DNA from: DATFVA01 sp963711455
GTDB lineage: Bacteria > Bacteroidota > Ignavibacteria > Ignavibacteriales > Ignavibacteriaceae
Direction of reading: 5' to 3'
Assembly (NCBI GenBank): GCA_963711455.1
Contig: CAVQEH010000002.1
Span: 1-64,000 of the forward strand
Length of the DNA stretch: 64,000 nucleotides
The position numbers were made by a program, and so were the translations under genes. Shown here in pieces: positions 1 to 8,485 of this stretch. Position 1 is the first letter of the stretch; each line of letters starts with the position of its first letter. Under the pieces are notes generated by a model. That model searched no databases. It was given only the letters and a program-made list of their open reading frames with translations, and was not told the DNA's origin.

Positions 1-1
1 G

Positions 2-214
2 TATGAACTTGATGTAATTGCTGCAGTTGTTGTCGGCGGTACAAGTCTGTTCGGCGGAAGAGGAACTATCGTAGGAACTTTTTTGGGTGCGATGCTTATT
101 GCGGTTCTCCGGAACGGTTTAAATCTTTTAAATGTCGGAAGCTATGTTCAGCAGGTTATTGTTGGTGTTGTAATATTACTTGCAGTGCTGCTGGATCAGT
201 TGAGAAAAAATTAA
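2..214 (+). CDS. Sugar ABC transporter permease, C-terminal end (partial)
   Basis: The reading frame is open from the left edge and ends in TAA at 212-214, giving 70 residues. It carries the GGTSLFGGRGT signature followed by hydrophobic helices, which is typical of the last part of RbsC/BPD_transp_2 permeases for ribose-type sugars. The protein would be an inner-membrane channel subunit of a sugar importer; the rest lies left of the window. The last third of this gene (122-214) is duplicated in decayed form at 4154-4247. Family call is confident; the substrate cannot be told from this fragment. Confidence 0.85.
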   Translation, partial: YELDVIAAVVVGGTSLFGGRGTIVGTFLGAMLIAVLRNGLNLLNVGSYVQQVIVGVVILLAVLLDQLRKN

Positions 215-384
215 TTATTCGTACTAATAAAATAAATTATTATAGTTCAGAAGAAATAACATTGATTTATCGTGACAAAGTTTGGTTTAAGGTTTAATTT
301 AAATACGATTTTAAAGATATTTAACAAGATGAAAATCGAAAAGAATATTGATAATGTGTTATTGAATAAAAAGAAAATTATTTT

Positions 385-1152
385 ATGAAAGATACACGGC
401 TAAATACAGAATTAAAAGAGTTAGAAGGCCTTAAAAAAATATTAAATGAAAAACTAAACAAACTTGCTGATCTTGAACTGACATATTCAACTCTTCAAAC
501 ACGATTAGCTTTGTTTGAAAGTGAATATTATCACAGAATTCTCTCTAAATATGTTGAAATAGATAAGCTCCAAGCCGAAATTGATAAATTTTATTTTGCT
601 CAAAAACAATATGATAATGAGTTGAAAGAAAAAGCTTTTCAGAGTGAAGAAAAAGCCAATAATAGTGCTAAAGAATCGGAAAAATATGCTTCTTTTGGTG
701 TTTTATATAACCAGAAATTTCAGCCCACGCCACAATTAAAAAACCTATACCGTGAATTAGTAAAATTATTACATCCTGATTTGACTAAAGATGAAAAGGA
801 AAAAGAGAGAAGACATAAAATAATGTTGCAGGTAAATGAGGCATATGCAAACGGAGATATTGAAATGCTTGAACAGATTTTTTATAATGTCAAAAACAAT
901 ATTGATACATTTGATAATAATGTTTCAAAAATTCAACAATTAAAAAATCAAATTTCTTCTATTGACAAGAAAATTATTGAATTAAAAAACTCATTGAACG
1001 AAATAAGAAATTCCGATCTATATAAGATTTACATAAAAGTTGAAGATAACCTAAAAAATGGAGTTGATATTTTATCAAAGATGGAATATTCTCTGAAAGA
1101 AAGAATTGAATTTTTAACTCAACAAAAAAACGGTTTAAAAGAAAAACATTGA
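385..1152 (+). CDS. Coiled-coil protein with internal J domain
   Basis: 255 residues. Residues 1-100 and about 175-250 are rich in Lys, Glu, Leu and Asn with heptad-like spacing and should form coiled coils. Between them, residues 116-168 form a J-domain-like segment with the diagnostic HPD tripeptide at 130-132, preceded by YRELVKLL and followed by a helix ending NEAYANGD. J domains stimulate Hsp70 (DnaK) ATPase, so the protein may recruit DnaK to a partner; the partner is unknown. It starts the AT-rich block and its stop overlaps the start of the next gene, so the two are probably translationally coupled. No signal peptide or membrane segment. J domain likely; biological role unknown. Confidence 0.7.
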   Translation: MKDTRLNTELKELEGLKKILNEKLNKLADLELTYSTLQTRLALFESEYYHRILSKYVEIDKLQAEIDKFYFAQKQYDNELKEKAFQSEEKANNSAKESEKYASFGVLYNQKFQPTPQLKNLYRELVKLLHPDLTKDEKEKERRHKIMLQVNEAYANGDIEMLEQIFYNVKNNIDTFDNNVSKIQQLKNQISSIDKKIIELKNSLNEIRNSDLYKIYIKVEDNLKNGVDILSKMEYSLKERIEFLTQQKNGLKEKH

Positions 1153-1706
1153 GTAACAAGCTAATAAAAATAGACAAGCCTGATTTAATAAGATTTTCTA
1201 ATAACCTTGTAAAAAGATCATCTAGTTTATTAAACAAGTTACAAAATGATTCTGTTATTAATTATAAAACACGAATTCTAACTGCTGTAAATGATGAAAA
1301 TTTTATACGATTTTTTAAAGAGGAAATGAATTCCGCTGGGTTTTCGATACAATTGTGTAATAGTTTTGAAAAGATGATAAATATTTTTAGTAGTGAAATT
1401 TTTGATTTATCAATTATTACAAATTTGGGACTTCTGCCGAAATATATTCCAGAAGTAATTGAGAATTTGAAGTTAATAAATAGCAAAATACCAATATTGG
1501 TTATTTCAGCTTATGGTAAGCTTCGGTATAATGATGAATATATTGATGATGATGAGGCTAATTTTATAGATAAAATAACTAAGCTAGGAGCAGAGAGTTT
1601 TTATCCAGTGCCCTTTGACTTTGATGATCTTATTTGCAAAATAAATGAAATTATTTATTTCAATATTTATAGTTATTCTAAAAACTATACAAATAATAAT
1701 ACCTAA
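1149..1706 (+). CDS. Degenerate receiver-domain-like protein
   Basis: 185 residues from a TTG start that overlaps the upstream TGA (TTGA, 4 nt overlap). Residues 42-170 follow the alternating pattern of a response-regulator receiver domain: a first strand ending in VNDE (47-50), a central strand FDLSII (85-90), a fourth strand PILVIS (115-120) and a fifth-strand region GAESFYPVPF (148-157). The usual phosphoacceptor Asp is replaced (TN at 91-92), the switch Thr is Ser120 and the conserved Lys before Pro-Phe is Val, so phosphorylation is unlikely. No output domain follows. It is probably a protein-interaction partner of the J-domain protein. The receiver fold is an inference from the pattern. 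Confidence 0.5.
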   Translation: MSNKLIKIDKPDLIRFSNNLVKRSSSLLNKLQNDSVINYKTRILTAVNDENFIRFFKEEMNSAGFSIQLCNSFEKMINIFSSEIFDLSIITNLGLLPKYIPEVIENLKLINSKIPILVISAYGKLRYNDEYIDDDEANFIDKITKLGAESFYPVPFDFDDLICKINEIIYFNIYSYSKNYTNNNT

Positions 1707-1834
1707 AAAACTAAGTAAAAATTGTTGATGTTTCTAAACTTAATCTATTACTTTAGTTTAAATAATTGTGCTTTAAATGAATTTATGTTTGGAGATTGAC
1801 TGGTCAGTTAATTTAGGTTAATTAATTGTTTAGG

Positions 1835-2428
1835 TTAAAAATTAAATTTTTTCAGCAAACCTTCTTCGTAGTTTTTATTTATTTCTTCAAATCTTTTGAA
1901 CAGTGTTTTTGGCATACTAAATATTTTAGCTATTTCGATAAATTTCGTACCTCCTTCTAAATAAATAAAACTAAAAACCTTCTCAAACCATATGCTACTA
2001 TGAAAAATACTAATATTCATATCTGAAGCTTTTTCATATAATTCATTTTCCCATTTTGTTATTGCATAATTAAAATTCGGTTCAATTATTTTTATCCTTT
2101 CTCGGCTATATTTCACAATAAGCTCTTTTAAAATATTAATATCTTTGTTTCCATATAATTCAAACTTATATTTTTTTGTATTGTTTTCAGTGTTTTCTCC
2201 TATTGGTCTATCTATAAAATCAAAATTATCTTCATTTAACAGGGATAGTTCTTGATCAGCTATTTGGAATTTTTCCCCTGAGTTTAGTTGAGTATGGTTA
2301 AATAAATAATTTCCAACTTTATATTTTGTTCCTGGTGCTGTGGGTAAAATATACAAATCTTTATGATTTCCTCCTTCATCAATTTCAATTAAACTTCCAA
2401 CTACCTCAGCTTTATATAAATCTTCCAT
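1835..2428 (-). CDS. Hypothetical protein
   Basis: 197 residues, not recognised. The N-terminal 75 residues look like short beta strands with many Gly, Asp and Pro; the C-terminal part (110-197) is helical and rich in Lys, Glu and aromatic residues. No signal peptide or membrane helix. It is transcribed against its neighbours in the same AT-rich block and has no close partner, with 128 nt to the preceding gene and 232 nt to the next. Length, start codon and codon use are consistent with a real gene of the island. Confidence 0.5.
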   Translation of the reverse strand: MEDLYKAEVVGSLIEIDEGGNHKDLYILPTAPGTKYKVGNYLFNHTQLNSGEKFQIADQELSLLNEDNFDFIDRPIGENTENNTKKYKFELYGNKDINILKELIVKYSRERIKIIEPNFNYAITKWENELYEKASDMNISIFHSSIWFEKVFSFIYLEGGTKFIEIAKIFSMPKTLFKRFEEINKNYEEGLLKKFNF

Positions 2429-2660
2429 ATATTTTATTTTAATGTTTATCTTAATTTAATTACTTGAAGTTTCAATCTCAAGATGCAGCTGTTTTTTTAA
2501 AGTAAACAAGGTAAAATATTCAAGGATAAAAAACATAAATCCATTTGATACTGCATCTTATTAAAATTAGATTTAAAAAATAATTTCATAATTTTGTACA
2601 GAATCGGCTTTAGCTATGCAATAAAAATTGTTAAACCTTATATAACTAAATCAATTAATT

Positions 2661-3389
2661 ATGAAACATTATAAAAGTCAAAAGAGTTATGTTGCTTATT
2701 TTGATATGTTAGGTTTTAAAGAAGCTGTTAAACGAAATCAAGAGATTGCATGGTATTGTATTTCTGAAATGCAAAGAAGTATGGAAGAAATTTTGAGGAT
2801 GAAAATCAAAGACACAGGCAATAATATTATTATTGAGGATAGAGTTCGTTCTTTTATATTTTCCGATTCTCTCATATTCTTTACACTTTCAAATGAATAT
2901 ATCGATTTAATGTCTATACTTATTCTTTCAACCCAAATGTTTGGTCAATCATTAAAGTATTGTATCCCATTGAGAGGTGGCATTTCATATGGTGATTTTA
3001 ACTTTAATTTCGAAAAGAAATTATTTTGTGGCTTACCATTGGTTAGAGCTTTTGAGTTGGGTGAGTGCATTCAATGGTCTGGTGTGAGATTAGATACAAT
3101 TATTGTTCAGCATTGTGAAATTTGTAAAAAGAATAATAATGAGTTTTTTAGCTCTGATATTCAGATACCTTGGAAAGCTAAACTGAAGAATAATAAGTCG
3201 GTCGATATTCATACAATCAGTTGGCCAAAAATATTTAGGAAAAATTGGACAAAAGACCCACCAATTACAGTTAGAGAATATTATATGGCGTTTGAAAAAA
3301 TGTTTGGCGATTTTGAACATCTTAAAGAAGAGATTCAACAAAAGTATATTAATACTGTAGAATTTATTAATCATTGTCTGCTTAATTAA
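2661..3389 (+). CDS. Class III nucleotide cyclase-like protein
   Basis: 242 residues. The pattern matches the class III cyclase catalytic fold: AYFDMLGF with Asp15 in the first strand, IFSDSL with Asp69 in the hairpin that supplies the second metal ligand, and LRGGISYGD at 104-112, followed by a GLPLVRAFELGE helix (124-135) corresponding to the G-x-x-V-N-x-A-x-R-L region. Both metal-binding Asp are present, so catalysis is possible. Stand-alone cyclases of this kind include the PycC enzymes of Pycsar anti-phage systems, which make cCMP or cUMP, but the base specificity cannot be read here. The gene lies 184 nt before a one-helix membrane protein. Cyclase-fold call moderate, substrate unknown. 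Confidence 0.6.
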   Translation: MKHYKSQKSYVAYFDMLGFKEAVKRNQEIAWYCISEMQRSMEEILRMKIKDTGNNIIIEDRVRSFIFSDSLIFFTLSNEYIDLMSILILSTQMFGQSLKYCIPLRGGISYGDFNFNFEKKLFCGLPLVRAFELGECIQWSGVRLDTIIVQHCEICKKNNNEFFSSDIQIPWKAKLKNNKSVDIHTISWPKIFRKNWTKDPPITVREYYMAFEKMFGDFEHLKEEIQQKYINTVEFINHCLLN

Positions 3390-3573
3390 ATAAAACACCT
3401 AACCATCTTTAGGTTTCCTAAGTTAGATAATAAATATTGTTTTCTGTAAAGAGTATATTGAGTAACAGAATTTTTAATAATTATATTATTATGGCTTGCC
3501 TAATCAAGCCCTTTGTTCTGGGCGGTGGTTTAGCTGTGATGGTGTTAGATGGCAATAATATAAGAAAAAGATT

Positions 3574-4089
3574 ATGTTATACGTAACTATTATTCTTGTT
3601 ATAATCATCATAATATATTTCTTCTATTCTTCTGGCCGAAGAAACTATATTTCCTACATTAATAAGGCTGTTTCTATAGCTCATACCTCAATTGCACTTT
3701 TTTTACTTAAAGAGTATAAACAACAGTATGATGATGATACGGCAAGTGCTTATGCGTCTGCAATTACAAATATTCTTTTTTGTGACGAGCCGTCAAATGA
3801 ACGCGGTCGAATATTTTTAGAACAAAACAAAAATGACATTTTTGCTAAAATGAAAGAATTGAAACAATTCAAAATAATTGTCAACATAATGAGCATAACA
3901 TCATATATGCTGGGAGAAGTTCTCTTTTTAAGAAAAAGTGAAAAAAGGGCTAAATGGTTGATTAGTACCTCAGATTTGCAAAAGGATGGAATTATTTTAC
4001 GTTCAGAAGAAATCACAATACCAAAATCTGGTGAAGAATTCATTAAGATTGCTGTCGATTTTAAAAAATGGGTCGAAGAATATAACTGA
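3574..4089 (+). CDS. Single-pass membrane protein, unknown function
   Basis: 171 residues. Residues 2-19 are a strongly hydrophobic helix (LYVTIILVIIIIIYFFY) followed by Ser-Gly-Arg-Arg, so the rest should face the cytoplasm. The soluble part (25-171) is largely helical with acidic and basic patches and contains no recognisable cyclic-nucleotide-binding, TIR or nuclease motif. It is the last gene of the AT-rich block and follows the cyclase-like gene on the same strand. That order (cyclase then membrane protein) resembles Pycsar two-gene systems, but no cyclic-nucleotide-binding domain is visible, so an effector role is only a suggestion. Confidence 0.5.
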   Translation: MLYVTIILVIIIIIYFFYSSGRRNYISYINKAVSIAHTSIALFLLKEYKQQYDDDTASAYASAITNILFCDEPSNERGRIFLEQNKNDIFAKMKELKQFKIIVNIMSITSYMLGEVLFLRKSEKRAKWLISTSDLQKDGIILRSEEITIPKSGEEFIKIAVDFKKWVEEYN

Positions 4090-4153
4090 TCTAATTGGTT
4101 AAGGGTGCCAGCTAACCCGCTCTTCGACAACAATCTCGTCTTCGAAACGAGTC

Positions 4154-4247
4154 AATCTTTTAAATGTCGGAAGTTATGTTCAGCAGGTTATTGTGGGAGT
4201 AGTAATTCTTGTTGGCTGTACTGCTGGATCAATTAAGGAAGAATTAA
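4154..4247 (+). pseudogene. Decayed second copy of the sugar ABC permease 3' end
   Basis: The 94 nt match 122-214 of the first permease with one extra base. The protein reads NLLNVGSYVQQVIVGVVIL in one frame, then after a 1-nt shift near 4215 reads VLLDQLRKN and stops at TAA 4245-4247, exactly the end of the intact copy. The DNA differs at many third positions, so the two copies are old or came from different strains. Nothing upstream of 4154 matches the permease. It marks the right border of the accessory block. Confidence 0.8.
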
Positions 4248-4272
4248 AAGGAGAAATAACAAACTTTTTTTA

Positions 4273-4929
4273 CTATAAAGTAACTATATACTCAAATCCC
4301 AATTTTAAAATTCCTTTATTTACCTTATTAATGTATTCATAATCATAAGGATTAACATTATAACCGAAGACTTTATTATTTGGAATATAGTATGTTAAAT
4401 CTAAACTAAAATGATTTGAAAATTGGTAACCTAACCCGGCACAATAGAATGTAAAGTTTTTCTTATCGCTTGTAGACAAACCGTGAGACGAACCAGACTT
4501 ACTAAAAAAATCGATTCCTGCTGTTCCATAAAAACCCGCATAAAAATTAGCATTAAAAAATATTCCGCCATCATAACCGGAGAAATCCTCGAACACATAA
4601 GAATAACCATATTGAAAATAAATTCTATATGTCTCAAGAAAACTTAAGCCTGCCAATGCATGAAAATTAATTGGAGCAAAGCCGGTTTCCATAGTATTTA
4701 TAACTCCAGAGTTATCACTATTTGCAACTTTAGCGAACATTAAAAACAATTCATCTCTTATCCCTATTTCAAATCTGAATTGATCAACTTCTGTTCCGGC
4801 TGTCTCATAATTAACTTTGAATATCGCAGAAGATAAGCCGGATATTTCATGTAAATCCAAAGCAGATTTTTCCTGTGCAAAAAGAAGTAAAGAAAAAGAA
4901 AGGACTGTTAAAATATATTTTGCTATCAT
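4273..4929 (-). CDS. Outer-membrane beta-barrel protein, unknown function
   Basis: 218 residues from the ATG at 4929, preceded by a GAGGG ribosome site seven bases upstream; a TTG two codons earlier also fits the frame but is less well placed. Residues 1-19 are a Sec signal peptide ending at FAQ. The mature part alternates polar and aromatic/hydrophobic residues in strands of 8-12 residues (for example IYFQYGYSYVF and FTFYCAGLGYQF) and ends in an aromatic/hydrophobic strand, as in small OmpA- or OmpW-like barrels. No catalytic motif. It stands alone between the island border and the mannosidase pseudogene. Confidence 0.6.
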   Translation of the reverse strand: MIAKYILTVLSFSLLLFAQEKSALDLHEISGLSSAIFKVNYETAGTEVDQFRFEIGIRDELFLMFAKVANSDNSGVINTMETGFAPINFHALAGLSFLETYRIYFQYGYSYVFEDFSGYDGGIFFNANFYAGFYGTAGIDFFSKSGSSHGLSTSDKKNFTFYCAGLGYQFSNHFSLDLTYYIPNNKVFGYNVNPYDYEYINKVNKGILKLGFEYIVTL

Positions 4930-5071
4930 TTCCAAACCCTCTTATTTTTACCTGAATTAATTTAAATCGAAAACGGATAACAATTATTCAAATATCTTGT
5001 ATTTTTGAATCAAAGTAAATAAGTATTTTACTTTATTTATAAAATTGAATTATCGCTACTAAGGGAATGCA

Positions 5072-8000
5072 ATGAAAAAATTATTTATACTTTATTTCAC
5101 AATCATTTTCTGGATGCCTATAATTTCAGCTCAGACAAATGTAGATAAATTATCCGATGCTCTCGATTCACTTACAGCCAATACTTTTAACAACTGGAGA
5201 ATAAGTCCTGATTTAGCAAAGCCAATTGAAGGTGATCCGGCTTCTCCAGATTTTGATGATTCAAGCTGGGGAATTTTGAGAGTTGATGAGAAAAACTATG
5301 AGGATTCCTGCTGGCTTAGAAAAGAAATTATCCTCCCTGAAACAATTCTCGGAAAACCTGTTGAAGGAAAAATAACTTTTCTTGTTTCTGTTGATGATTA
5401 CGGGTACTTCTATGTTAATGGTGAAAACAAAGGTTACTTCCCGTGGGATGGAGAATTCACTTTAACAGAAAATGCAAAACCCGGCGATAAATTTCTAATT
5501 GCAATTAAAGCGATAAATACCGGCGGTCCTCTTCGTCTTCTTCGTGCAAGAATTGATATGGAAGGAACGAAGGATCTTAGGCAGTCAATACTTGATTTTT
5601 CTTTGAGTATGAAAGTTGGACAAAAACTTTTAAGCTTTGATACTTACCAGACCAATGCACGTGTTAAAACCGATCCGGGAATTGATAAATCAAAAATGAA
5701 TAAAGAAGAAAAGACAAAATTGAACGAACTTCTCCAAAAGCTTGCAGGGGAGGTCGATCTTGATGCACTTGGAAAAGGTAATATAGAAACATTCAAAGCA
5801 TCAATGGATAAAGTCCGATCACAGTTAACTCCTATAAAAGAATTTGCACATAAGTTTACTCTCTTCTTTGATTCAAATGCACACATTGATGCTGCGTGGC
5901 TGTGGAGAGAAAAAGAAACGATACAGGTTTGCAAAAATACTTTCAGTTCTGTTTTTCATATGATGGATGAAAAACCTGAGTTTCACTTATACACAAAGTG
6001 CAGCTCAATATTATAAATGGATGGAAGATTATTATCCGGATGTTTTCCAGGGAATAAAAGATAAAGTGAAAGCCGGCAGATGGGAAGCAATCGGCGGAAT
6101 GTGGATTGAACCTGATTGTAATTTAATTGATGGGCCTTCGTGGATGCGCCAGATTCTTTATGCAAAAAGATATTTTAAGAAAAAGCTTGGTGTGGATATT
6201 CACATCGGTTGGAATCCCGATTCATTCGGTTACAACTGGAATATGCCAATGTTTTATCAGAACGCCGGTATCGATGCTTTTGTTACTCAGAAAATCGGCT
6301 GGAATGATACAAATGTTTTTCCTTACCGCGTTTTCTGGTGGGAATCTCCCGATGGTTCAAAAATACTTTCTTACTTTCCTTTCGATTATGTAAACACAAT
6401 TACACAATCTTATGGATTGGTCGACTGGTTGAGACAATTTGAAGCAAACACCGGTTTCACAAATATGCTTGTCTTGTTTGGAGTAGGTGATCACGGCGGC
6501 GGACCTTCGATAGAAATGATTGACAGGATTCAACACTTGAGAACTCTTGATATTTATCCCAATGTAGTTTACGGGACAGCAAAAGAATATTTAAACTGGT
6601 TAAAAAATCAGGACTTAACTGATGTTCCGACCTGGGATGATGAACTTTATCTTGAATATCACCGCGGCACTTATACAACTCAGGCGAATATGAAAAAGTA
6701 CAATCGTTTAAGTGAAATAAAACTTACTAATGCAGAAAAATTCTCTTCACTTTCCAATCTTTTATATAAGGGAAAATACAGAAGTGATGATCTTGAAGAA
6801 GCCTGGCAGGGAGTTATGCTGAACCAGTTTCACGATTTACTTCCCGGTTCAGGAATCAGGGAAATTTATATCGATGCTATGAAAACTTATAAGCATTCAC
6901 TTGATATAGCTGACTTCACAAGTAATGAAGCGCTAAAGAATATTGCACAATAATATTAATACTTCATCTGCTAAAGACGGCAAACCAGTCGTTGTTTTTA
7001 ATCCGCTTTCATGGAACAGGAAAGATGTTGTAAAGCTGGAACTTCCTGAAGGAGATTTAAATAATTATTCAGTTTACAACAGCAATGGAAAAGAAATTCC
7101 ATCTCAAATGGTGAATGAAGATATATATAAAAATAAAATTCTTTTTGTTGCAGATGATGTCCCTTCGTATGGTTATAAAACTTACTACTTGAAGAAAGAA
7201 AAGAAACCATCTTTATCTGAGAATAAGTCTACTCCGAATAATATCGATTGAGAATGAATATTTCAAAATAACAGTTGATCCCGACAGCGGATGGATAAAA
7301 AGTATTTTCGATAAAAAGAATAACAAAGAAATATTAGCAGGAGAAGGAAACAGGCTTCAACTTCTTGAAGATAAACCCACAGCGTGGGATGCATGGAATA
7401 TAGGATGGACAGGTGTTGAATACCCTATGAACTTTAAGAAAATTGAAGTGAAGGAAAATGGTCCGGTCAGAACTGTGTTAAGTGTTTATCACGATTTTCT
7501 GAAACCCGGAGTTGTAAAAGATTTTCCGACACCGAATTTTCCAAATTCATTTTTCAGGCAGGATATAATTTTATACAAAGGAATTGACAGGATTGATTTC
7601 CATGCCGATGGTGACTGGTGGGAAGATAAGACAATGCTCAAGGTTGAATTTCCATTAACTGTTCAGGATACAGTAGCAACTTATGAAATTCCCTACGGCT
7701 CAATTGAGCGTTCAACAAAAAGAGACACAAAATGGAATAAGGCAAGATTTGAAGTTTCAGCAATCCGCTGGGCTGATGTTTCCAACAATGGTTACGGAGT
7801 AAGTCTTTTAAATAATTCCAAATACGGTTATGATGTAAAAGATAATGTAATGAGATTATCTTTGCTTCGTTCTCCGCAATGGCCGGATCCGACTGCAGAC
7901 AGGGGAGAACATCAGATTGAATATTCACTTTATCCTCATAAAGGAAACTGGAAAGAAGCGAACACAGTAAATAAAGGATATAACTTTAATTACAAACTAA

Positions 8001-8307
8001 TTCCTATTTTAACTGATGTTCATAAAGGAACTTTCCTGCAGAATATTCTTTTGTAAAAATGAATGCACCCAATCTTATTTTAACAACTTTTAAAAAAGCT
8101 GAAGATTCAGACGCTTATATTTTTCAATGGTATGAAAGTGAAGGAAAAGATACCGAAGCAGAAATTGAATTTCCGGAAGCTCCAAAGAAAGTATTAAAAT
8201 CAAACTTTATGGAAGAGGATGGTGAACCATTAAAATTTGAAGGAAAGAAATTAAAGATTAATACTCCTAAAAATTCAGTAATAACAATTAAGGTTTACTT
8301 CAAATAA
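5072..8307 (+). pseudogene. GH38 alpha-mannosidase, interrupted by four frameshifts
   Basis: Five consecutive open segments in frames 2, 3, 1, 2 and 1 together spell one secreted glycoside hydrolase family 38 enzyme. It begins with a Sec signal peptide (ending IISAQ) and a jelly-roll accessory domain (about 35-160). The catalytic part shows NAHIDAAWLW (zinc His and Asp), WNPDSFGYNW (nucleophile Asp) and FGVGDHGGG (zinc site), followed by the beta-sandwich with ENEYFKITVDPDSG. The breaks lie near 5980, 6950, 7235 and 8040. The first is an extra T in a T run before the TYTQSAA segment and the second an extra T after a CAA codon. Neighbouring genes are intact. Either a young pseudogene or a cluster of indel sequencing errors; the encoded enzyme would trim alpha-mannosides outside the cytoplasm. 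Confidence 0.85.
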
Positions 8308-8485
8308 AATCTTCCTTTGTCATAATTGGAGAAATCATTTTAAGGCGATTTTTCCATTTATATTTTAAAAAGTTGCCATTTATAATCTTATAAAACCATT
8401 CATATAATCTTTAAAGATTCTAAGTAACGAATCTTATTTTTTGCAGTCAAAAAGGGTAAACAGTTTATAATTTGAGATTGTGTAA

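Noticed and set aside
2481..2560. Inverted repeat AAGATGCAG ... CTGCATCTT upstream of the cyclase-like gene
   Set aside because: The arms are about 60 nt apart in AT-rich DNA and no related copy was found; chance is a sufficient explanation.
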